Source: Clostridia bacterium
GTDB taxonomy: Bacteria; Bacillota; DSM-16504; Desulfitibacterales; Desulfitibacteraceae
NCBI GenBank assembly: GCA_018333845.1
Contig: JAGXSK010000115.1
Span: 1-5,227, forward strand
Direction of reading: 5' to 3'
DNA: 5,227 bases
Each line of letters opens with the position of its first letter. Position 1 is the stretch's first letter. This document shows, in pieces, positions 1-4,717 of the stretch. Under the pieces are notes generated by a model. It saw nothing but the letters and a program-made list of their open reading frames with translations, had not been told where the DNA came from and searched no databases. The translations under genes were made by a program, and so were the position numbers.

Positions 1-477
1 AAAATCCATTACAGCCCCTGCTATAATTCTTTCGCTTCTTACATGTTCCAAAAGAAACATCTCACCTTCTGGTTTGAGTACACGTCCCAGTTCTTGAAAT
101 CCTTTTATAGGAAATGGTACAGAGCAAAACACACAGGCAGTTATTATAGTATCAAAGGTATTATCAGCAAAGGGCAGTTCCTGTATATCCGCCGTCATTA
201 ATTCAACCGGAACTTTAGCTTGAGATACTTTCTTTTCAGCTACTTCTAACATCCTTTGACTGAAATCTACTCCTATCACCTTTATTCCTTCAGGATAATA
301 TGGAAAATTTGCTCCTGTTCCCACTCCAGCTTCCAGTACTAACCCCTTTGCATTTTTGCACAGCATTTCCCTCCACTTTCTCATCATCATTCTATCCATG
401 AGACCCATCATTTTGTCATAACTTTTTGCTTTTTTATCATACTTGTCTCTAACTTGTTTTGTAATTTTCTTTTCCAT
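1..477 (-). CDS. Class I SAM-dependent methyltransferase (UbiE/Methyltransf_11 type), N-terminal part, runs off left edge
   Basis: An uninterrupted minus-strand frame of 159 codons starts at the ATG at 477-475 and is cut by the window edge, so the C-terminus is missing. SAM-binding motif I is VLEAGVGTG at residues 47-55. Motif II is the acidic VIGVDFS, with Asp71 expected to hold the ribose. Motif III is the TADIQELPF segment around residues 95-103, followed by FDTIITACVFCSV and the post-motif ELGRVLKPEGE at 129-139. The protein opens with VRDKYDKKAKSYDKMM, typical of small-molecule or lipid methyltransferases that resemble UbiE and phosphatidylethanolamine methyltransferases. The fold is clear, but the substrate (quinone, lipid or other) cannot be read from this part. 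Only a weak SD-like GGTGG precedes the start. An in-frame ATG four codons upstream (489-487) is an alternative with no better SD. The stop of a decayed gene lies about 43 bases upstream. Confidence 0.9.
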   Translation of the reverse strand, partial: MEKKITKQVRDKYDKKAKSYDKMMGLMDRMMMRKWREMLCKNAKGLVLEAGVGTGANFPYYPEGIKVIGVDFSQRMLEVAEKKVSQAKVPVELMTADIQELPFADNTFDTIITACVFCSVPFPIKGFQELGRVLKPEGEMFLLEHVRSERIIAGAVMDF

Positions 478-520
478 GACGACCACCATTCTTATTTAGT
501 AAGTTCATTCAAACAATTCT

Positions 521-831
521 TTAATAAGCTTTATTATCACATTTTGCCCCTCCTACAAGGGAACTGTCATACTGATGCAATAAACCGCTTTGGCCGCTGG
601 TGCCCCATAACATTATATTTACATCTACTTTTTGATCTTCCTCTGGCACCTGAATATGTTCATCTGATGGTTCTTCTTCAACTATAAATCTAAACTTATC
701 ACCACTTCGCTCGCTCCAACCTATAGCGGATGGAGTCTTAGTGGTGGTTAGCCATCGGATAAAATGACTTTGCTACTTCCCATTAGTTCATAATCTCTGT
801 ACAAGTTTGTAACACACCACAAATCAAATGC
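521..831 (-). pseudogene. Decayed coding sequence of unknown function (C-terminal part), split by a hairpin-linked frameshift
   Basis: Two minus-strand fragments in different frames both look coding. The first is open from 831 to 751 and contains DLWCVTNLYRDYEL and then SSKVILSDG, ending in TAA at 750-748. The second is open from 772 to the TAA at 523-521 and contains DKFRFIVEEEPSDEHIQV, then VNIMLWGTSGQSGLLHQ, and ends CDNKAY. Neither has a start codon with an SD, and the second has no ATG before an internal one at 613-611. Joining ...VILSDG to DKFRF... by leaving out about 50 bases (701-750) would give one continuous protein. I do not recognise the family, and no membrane segment or known motif is visible. 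It may be the tail of the same gene as the larger remnant to its right (858-1387), or a separate gene. The coding reading rests on composition only. Confidence 0.5.
700..746. repeat. Interrupted palindrome/hairpin at a reading-frame break
   Basis: The outer arms CACCACT (700-706) and AGTGGTG (740-746) are perfect inverted complements. The inner arms CTCCAACC (714-721) and GGATGGAG (728-735) pair at 7 of 8 positions around the loop TATAGC. Unpaired bulges lie at 707-713 and 736-739. No T-run follows on either side, so a factor-independent terminator is unlikely. The element sits precisely between two coding-like fragments that are out of frame with each other. This suggests a small palindromic insertion into a former gene, but no target-site duplication is obvious. 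Confidence 0.5.
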
Positions 832-857
832 TTATTATTGTTTAGTCCTGTTAATAT

Positions 858-1387
858 TTAATAACTGTTCCATCTTCTTCCTAATTCTTCAATTCTAGAT
901 TCATAATGCGTAAAAGCTGCCATTAAAGCTGTAATAAACACTTATATTAAGCACATAAAATTCTGCCGTTTTAAAATCCCCTCTTCTTCTAGAAGGTTTT
1001 TTAATATTAAAAACACATTGCTATTGTAGCTCCATCCAGTACCACGGACCATATTAGTTACAGGAATGATTTCTGACCTACTGTTATTAAAGTTTATTAT
1101 TTTTCTGCTAAAATATTTTTCTGTAATTGCATGGTAATCTTCCTTTGAATTTCCATTATCTAAGCTTAAAATTGCAAAAGCCGCTAATTGGTCATCGCTA
1201 AAGCCATTTTCATTGTAACCCAAGAGCACTACGATTTGGTTATTATTTCTGAAATAATCGTAATAATATTCAAGTTTTTTATTAAATACCATTTCAGTTA
1301 AACTTTCAAATGTCGTCTGTTCAGTTGCGGGAACGAGAGTATCTTCAACATGCTATGATTTATAAATTCTTCCTCTGGGCCTTGTAA
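858..1387 (-). pseudogene. Decayed gene for an unidentified protein, several frameshifts and stops
   Basis: Minus-strand coding-like sequence runs through three frames. It begins with GPEEEFINHSM (about 1381-1349, preceded by a TAA at 1390-1388). It continues in another frame from 1352 with VEDTLVPATEQTTFESLTE into the longest stretch, which ends at a TAA at 944-942. Landmarks of that stretch are YYYDYFRNNNQIVVLLGY, DDQLAAFAILSLDN, YHAITEKYFSRKI and GTGWSYNSNVFLILKNLLEE. The only ATG at the head of this frame (1292-1290) has no SD, and the frame stays open and coding-like upstream of it, so it is not a real start. Near 969-976 a -1 shift gives a better continuation, TAEFYVLNISVYYSFNG, down to a TGA at 903-901. 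The original frame also stays readable past its TAA (HYESRIEELGRRWNSY, TAA at 860-858). I cannot name the family. Low cysteine content and no clear membrane segment fit a soluble or exported globular protein. Confidence 0.55.
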
Positions 1388-1415
1388 TTAGCAAATGCCT
1401 AGTTTCGCTTTTGGG

Positions 1416-1421
1416 TATAAT
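1416..1421 (+). promoter_or_regulatory. Candidate -10 box of the ldh promoter
   Basis: A perfect TATAAT lies 34 bases before the ldh start codon. Transcription would start near 1428 and give a short leader that contains the SD. No convincing -35 hexamer is found at 16-18 bases spacing (the sequence there is AAATGC), and there is no TGn extension. An activator or a weak promoter is therefore possible. I looked for a Rex-like inverted repeat (TTGTGA/TCACAA type) around it and saw none. Confidence 0.5.
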
Positions 1422-1441
1422 AATTGCGAAAAACTAGTATT

Positions 1442-1448
1442 GGGAGGA
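1442..1448 (+). promoter_or_regulatory. Ribosome-binding site that fixes the GTG start of ldh
   Basis: GGGAGGA ends six bases before the GTG at 1455-1457, which is ideal spacing. It settles the use of a GTG rather than an internal ATG. The next in-frame ATG is codon 15, inside the nucleotide-binding glycine loop. Confidence 0.85.
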
Positions 1449-1454
1449 ATTTAA

Positions 1455-2405
1455 GTGCCCTTGCAAAAAACTAAAATCGGAATCATAGGAACAGGAATGG
1501 TTGGTTCGTCAATTGCTTATGCTCTAACAATTAGCGGACTTGCATCTCAGATTGTCATGGTAGATATTGACACACAAAAGGCTGAAGGTGAGGCTATGGA
1601 TTTAAGTCATAGTGCCTCTTTTATAAAGCCGGTGAAGATCACATCGGGGGATTATAAGTGTTTGGTAGAGTCGCAGGTTGTAATAATTGCAGCTGGAGTA
1701 AATCAAAAACCTGGTGAAACAAGGCTGGACCTGACTAATAGAAATGTAAAGGTATTGCTTAGTATTCTTGAGCCCTTGGCAAAACATTGTCCTGATAGTA
1801 TTCTACTGCTGGTCACTAATCCTGTTGATATCTTGACATATGTTGCTTGTCAAACAGGTTTATTTCCCCCTCATAAAGTCATGGGTTCAGGTACAGTCCT
1901 TGATACCTCACGCTTTCGCTATTTGCTTGGACAGCACTGTAAGGTTGACCCTAGGAGCGTCCATGCATATGTATTAGGCGAGCACGGTGATTCCGAGGTG
2001 CTAACCTGGGAATCTGCAAGCATTGGGGGAATGAAGTTGATGGATTTTTGCAGATGTGAGGGTAATCATGATACTAGATGGATAGAAACAATTGAAACCA
2101 AGGTTCGGAGGGCAGCTTATGAAATTATTTCTCGCAAGGGAGCTACTTACTATGCCATTGGAATGGCTGTTAAAAGAATTATTGAGGCTATTTTAAGAGA
2201 TGAGCATTCAGTATTAACTGTATCAAGTCTTATAAATGGCCAGTATGATATAGGTGATGTGTGCTTAAGTCTTCCTGCCGTACTCAGTCTAAATGGTATA
2301 GAAAGGGTACTAGAACCTAATCTAAGCTCAGAGGAAATAACCGATCTGCAGGCTTCAGGGATTGTCCTTCGAGATGTGATAAAACAGCTTAATAGTACAA
2401 GTTAG
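1455..2405 (+). CDS. ldh: L-lactate dehydrogenase (NAD-dependent)
   Basis: Cytoplasmic enzyme that reduces pyruvate to L-lactate with NADH and so regenerates NAD+ in fermentation. The 316 codons match the usual length. The Rossmann loop GIIGTGMVGSS (residues 9-19) and Asp37 in MVDID fit NAD rather than NADP. Substrate-loop Gln84 in GVNQKPGETR marks lactate rather than malate dehydrogenase, which has Arg there. Arg90 in the same loop is the catalytic arginine. Asn122 (TNPVD), Asp150 and Arg153 (GTVLDTSRFR), His177 (GEHGDSE) and Thr231 (KGATYYAIG) complete the active site. Arg155 and His170 fall at the positions that bind fructose-1,6-bisphosphate in Bacillus-type enzymes (Arg173 and His188 there), so allosteric activation by that sugar phosphate is plausible. 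It appears monocistronic: it has its own promoter, and both flanks are decayed genes on the other strand. Confidence 0.95.
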   Translation: MPLQKTKIGIIGTGMVGSSIAYALTISGLASQIVMVDIDTQKAEGEAMDLSHSASFIKPVKITSGDYKCLVESQVVIIAAGVNQKPGETRLDLTNRNVKVLLSILEPLAKHCPDSILLLVTNPVDILTYVACQTGLFPPHKVMGSGTVLDTSRFRYLLGQHCKVDPRSVHAYVLGEHGDSEVLTWESASIGGMKLMDFCRCEGNHDTRWIETIETKVRRAAYEIISRKGATYYAIGMAVKRIIEAILRDEHSVLTVSSLINGQYDIGDVCLSLPAVLSLNGIERVLEPNLSSEEITDLQASGIVLRDVIKQLNSTS

Positions 2406-2409
2406 TATC

Positions 2410-2468
2410 TGTGATGTCTCTAAAATCCTTTAATGCTAAAGGTAGATATTTTTATGCCTATCATCACA
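2410..2468 (+). terminator. Weak candidate terminator / nested inverted repeats after ldh
   Basis: Just after the ldh stop, CCTTTA (2427-2432) and TAAAGG (2437-2442) form a perfect six-pair stem with loop ATGC. TTTTT follows at 2449-2453 after a six-base gap. A second, outer pair of arms, TGTGATG (2410-2416) and CATCACA (2462-2468), is also perfect. The inner stem is low in G+C and its T-run is displaced, so termination strength is doubtful. The stem overlaps the last codons of the decayed minus-strand gene ending at 2420, as would be expected at a convergent gene end. Confidence 0.35.
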
Positions 2469-2628
2469 ACATTTTGTCTTTTGCTTACAAAATCACAGCT
2501 GGCTAATTCATGAAAGGTTGCCTCTGACACATGCTCATATGCCTGATTATTTCGAGTGGCTTTAAGAGCATATGAGGACAGGGTAGCTGCTAGTATTAAT
2601 ACTAGCAGTGAAATTAATATTTTTTCAC
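2420..2628 (-). pseudogene. Small secreted or membrane-anchored protein, frameshifted at the start
   Basis: A GTG at 2628-2626 follows a perfect AGGAGGT, but frame 0 stops after four codons (V K K Y stop). The run after GTG has six A's; with seven it would read (M)KKILISLLVLILAATLSSYA and stay open for 69 codons to the TAG at 2422-2420. This hypothetical product has a classic N-terminal signal: two lysines, about 13 hydrophobic residues, then an SSYA region that could be a signal peptidase site. A short polar domain follows, with AYEHVSEATFHELASCDFV and a single cysteine near residue 45. No lipobox is seen. The family is not recognised. Its start overlaps the stop of the preceding remnant (TAGTG), so the two were translated together. 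A one-base loss in the A-run is the simplest lesion; a sequencing error is the alternative. Confidence 0.6.
2587..2608. repeat. Perfect 22-base palindrome
   Basis: The arm CTGCTAGTATT (2587-2597) is followed with no spacer by its exact reverse complement AATACTAGCAG. It lies in the part of the decayed small gene that encodes the hydrophobic core of the signal peptide (codons for LLVLILAA on the minus strand). No T-run adjoins it. It may be a protein-binding site, a relic of an insertion, or a coincidence of leucine, isoleucine and valine codons. Confidence 0.6.
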
Positions 2629-2841
2629 TACTGGACCTCCTGACATCTTGTTAATTTTGGTCTAGCTCTCTTTGCTGCTTGGTAGGTATACACTCGTGTG
2701 ATAACTATAGTACTTTGGGCTTGATTAAACTCTTGTTGACTTTTTTTCATATTGCTCTATTTGAGCAGCTCTATCCCTTGCAGTTAATCTCCTCCATTGT
2801 AAACTATATTTTTTGCTTAACTGCTGTACTGCATGCCCATG
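2628..2841 (-). pseudogene. Small basic protein, unidentified, frameshifted at an A-run
   Basis: One frame is open from 2841 and reads SKKYSLQWRRLTARDRAAQI and then EQYEKKS before a TAA at 2727-2725. The overlapping frame (2750-2628) reads SQQEFNQAQSTIVITRVYTY, then QAAKRARPKLTR, ending CQEVQ with TAG at 2630-2628. The frames meet at seven A's (2747-2741). Six A's would join them into a continuous product of about 70 residues that is rich in Arg, Lys and Gln and looks amphipathic or coiled. No start codon with an SD is found at the upstream end, so the N-terminus has also decayed. The stop overlaps the GTG of the next remnant. The ATG at 2750-2748 could start a 40-residue peptide, but it has no SD and the coding signal continues upstream in the other frame. 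No family is recognised. Confidence 0.45.
2635..2641 (-). promoter_or_regulatory. Strong ribosome-binding site of the decayed small secreted protein gene
   Basis: On the minus strand AGGAGGT is followed by six bases and then the GTG at 2628-2626. The site is embedded in the last codons of the preceding remnant (CQEVQ). This shows that GTG was the real start although the frame now stops four codons later. Confidence 0.7.
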
Positions 2842-2907
2842 CTATAAAGCAGAGTGTGACTAATGAACGTGTAAGGAAAATCTTCATAGAATTATTGTTA
2901 ACAGAAG

Positions 2908-3023
2908 TCAATCTCGTACTTCTTCTATAGCAGCAGCTTTACAAAAACCTGCAACATCTTCATAAACCCCGGCTTCCTTTGTCCTCTCCAAGCATGATAG
3001 GTATCTGCAATCCTTTTAATATT
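2908..3023 (-). pseudogene. C-terminal remnant of a type I restriction-modification methylase (HsdM)
   Basis: In one frame (3023-2982) the minus strand reads NIKRIADTYHAWRG. After a frameshift around 2975-2985 another frame reads AGVYEDVAGFCKAAAIEEVR, then Asp and a TGA at 2910-2908. The pair of motifs, (K)IADTYHxWRG followed by YEDxxGFCKxAxxEEI, is characteristic of the C-terminal segment of HsdM, the modification subunit of type I systems, which adds N6-methyladenine. The usual following LTPGRYVG motif, the catalytic NPPF motif and the SAM-binding region are all absent, so only about 35 residues survive. No hsdS or hsdR sequence is recognisable in the window. The remnant starts about 30 bases after the GMC oxidoreductase stop, so the methylase body was lost or replaced here. 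Confidence 0.7.
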
Positions 3024-3053
3024 TAAAAAATATATTCATTAACTCATTGATCC

Positions 3054-4703
3054 TCATGCTTCTTTTGCAATACTCCCTTTACCCATCCTGCTGATAAGAA
3101 AGTCTGCAGTCCTAGCTGCAATAGCCAACACAGTTTCAGTAGGGTTACCCCCTCCAGAAGTGACAAAAACACTAGCATCACAGATAAATAGATTGGGGAT
3201 ATCATGGCTCTGGCAATAACCATTAACTGCTGACATCTTTGGATCCCCTCCCATGCGGCAGGTTCCCATAAGATGTCCAGTATCAGCTATTACATATGCC
3301 GGTTTGCCACCCCTTGCTGCCAGGATGGCATTAGCCTTCTGCACTCCATGTTTAATCAATTTGTTATCATTTTCCCCATAGCTAAAGGTTACGATAGGCC
3401 GGGGGAGGCCGTATTCGTCTTTTTCATCACTTAGAGTAACAGTATTATCTGCCCGGGGCAGCACCTCACCCACCATAGATATTTGGGCATAATAATTGTA
3501 ATCCAGCATCATCTGCCGAAGCTCTTTTCCCCAGAAACCCGCATCAACTGCCAGGGTTTTTGCTAGAGCAACTGGCCTGTGGCCATGGGCATTTAAAGTA
3601 TAGCCCCTGACAAACCCCCTGGACAGGTCAGTTTCATAAAACTCCTGGGTAGATGCCATAATAGGAGTGCCTTTATAAAATCTGATTTCTTCATCAAATT
3701 TAGCACCAATATCATGCCCACTGTGAGGCATGAGATATTTGCCAACTACACCGCTGCTGTTAGCAAGGCCGTCAGGGTACTGGGGGCAGGCTGAATTAAG
3801 CAGCAACCTTGGTGTCTCAACTGAAAATGCAGACACTATTACTATTTTTGCAAGCTGCCTGTAGAAATTACCTTCATGGTTAAACTCAACACCTGTTACT
3901 TTACTGTTTTTATCTACAAGAATTCTTGTAACCATGCAATCAGTTAATATTTCTGCTCCATATTTTATTGCTTTCGGTACGTGTTGAATAAGAGTGCTGA
4001 ATTTAGAATTAGGCATGCAGCCCTCATTGCAAAACCCTCTATTAGTACAAGGGGGACGCCCATCAAAAGGAGCTGATATTATAGCCAGCGGAGTTACAGT
4101 ACTTCTTATTCCCAGGGCCTCGCACCCTTCACGAAAAATCTGTGAGTTCCCACTGATAGGCTCTCTTTCCGGATATGGATATGGGCCGTTAAATGCTCCC
4201 CACGGAAAGTGTTTTGGCCCGGAAACTTTGATGTCGTTTTCAATTTTGCTGTAATATGGCTCCAGGTCCTTGTATGTAATTGGCCAGTCTTCTGCGACTC
4301 CATCAATAGATTTTACCATAAAGTCACTTTCATGAAAGCGATAAAATACCCCTGAAAAGTGAACTGTTCCACCACCAACACCCCGGCCGGAATTATTATG
4401 CCCAAGCAGTATAGGGTCATTACCAGCTGAAAATCTGGTGTCATTCCAGGCTAGTGAATAGCTGTTTAGCTCATCACTGGCAAAGTCTGTTTGAGGGTTC
4501 CAGAAAGGACCTGCTTCTATACCAACTACCTTTACCCCGGCTTTACTAAGTTCGTAAGCCAGTATTCCACCTGCTCCGCCAACACCTACGATACACACAT
4601 CAACTTCTTCATGTCCATATTTTCTATTATGCAAATTGTCATACCTGTGGCCATCGTAATGATTGCAGTTGTGTTTTACCAGGTCCTTATTCTCCATCTT
4701 CAT
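3054..4703 (-). CDS. GMC-family FAD oxidoreductase, large subunit of a gluconate/sugar dehydrogenase-type complex
   Basis: Flavoprotein that oxidises an alcohol, polyol or sugar; the exact substrate is not visible. With the first ATG it has 549 codons. The FAD-binding Rossmann motif is VCIVGVGGAGG (residues 36-46), with Glu63 (GIEAG) for the adenosine ribose. The GMC flavin motif GRGVGGGTVHFSG spans 106-118. The C-terminal catalytic region has HLMGTCRMGG (His477) and GGGNPTETV (Asn520), giving a His/Asn pair. Cys219, Cys225 and Cys229 (PPCTNRGFCNEGC) lie where sugar-dehydrogenase relatives carry an iron-sulfur cluster. The N-terminus has no signal peptide but is rich in His (residues 11-31). 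The gene for the small subunit lies just upstream with 14-20 bases between, implying an operon. An SD only two bases before the first ATG makes the ATG at codon 3 (4697-4695) the likelier start. No terminator is seen beyond the stop, and no cytochrome subunit gene follows. Confidence 0.9.
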   Translation of the reverse strand: MKMENKDLVKHNCNHYDGHRYDNLHNRKYGHEEVDVCIVGVGGAGGILAYELSKAGVKVVGIEAGPFWNPQTDFASDELNSYSLAWNDTRFSAGNDPILLGHNNSGRGVGGGTVHFSGVFYRFHESDFMVKSIDGVAEDWPITYKDLEPYYSKIENDIKVSGPKHFPWGAFNGPYPYPEREPISGNSQIFREGCEALGIRSTVTPLAIISAPFDGRPPCTNRGFCNEGCMPNSKFSTLIQHVPKAIKYGAEILTDCMVTRILVDKNSKVTGVEFNHEGNFYRQLAKIVIVSAFSVETPRLLLNSACPQYPDGLANSSGVVGKYLMPHSGHDIGAKFDEEIRFYKGTPIMASTQEFYETDLSRGFVRGYTLNAHGHRPVALAKTLAVDAGFWGKELRQMMLDYNYYAQISMVGEVLPRADNTVTLSDEKDEYGLPRPIVTFSYGENDNKLIKHGVQKANAILAARGGKPAYVIADTGHLMGTCRMGGDPKMSAVNGYCQSHDIPNLFICDASVFVTSGGGNPTETVLAIAARTADFLISRMGKGSIAKEA

Positions 4704-4705
4704 TT

Positions 4706-4711
4706 CCTCCT
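4706..4711 (-). promoter_or_regulatory. Ribosome-binding site of the GMC oxidoreductase gene; favours the second ATG
   Basis: AGGAGG ends two bases before the ATG at 4703-4701, which is too close, and eight bases before the in-frame ATG at 4697-4695, which is near ideal. Initiation at codon 3, giving 547 residues, is therefore more likely. Confidence 0.65.
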
Positions 4712-4717
4712 ATGATC

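Noticed and set aside
454..687. Plus-strand open frame of 77 codons
   Set aside because: It overlaps the methyltransferase start and runs antisense to coding-like minus-strand sequence. It has no SD and an unlikely composition.
942..1292. 116-codon minus-strand ORF as an intact gene
   Set aside because: There is no SD before the ATG, the same frame stays coding-like upstream of it, and the signal continues past the stop in two frames. It is treated as part of a decayed gene.
2534..2576. Nine-base inverted repeat CTCATATGC / GCATATGAG
   Set aside because: The loop is 25 bases and there is no T-run. It coincides with repeated Tyr, Ala and Glu codons of the decayed gene, so chance or coding constraint explains it.
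2804..2887. Minus-strand 27-codon ORF starting MKIFLTRSLV with a hydrophobic core and a cysteine
   Set aside because: It resembles a tiny lipoprotein signal, but there is no SD, the lipobox is poor, and it overlaps the remnant in another frame. It is too weak to call.
2679..2930. Plus-strand 83-codon hydrophobic ORF
   Set aside because: It lies antisense to the HsdM relic and the small basic protein remnant, both better supported. Its hydrophobicity is typical of the complement of charged coding sequence, and no SD precedes it.
3018..3036. AT-only hairpin after the GMC stop as a terminator
   Set aside because: The stem is made solely of A and T, has no G+C base and no directional T-run for the minus strand, and lies at the edge of the HsdM relic.
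3994..4306. Open frames on both strands overlapping the GMC oxidoreductase gene
   Set aside because: They are shadows of a full-length gene with clear family motifs, with no start signals.
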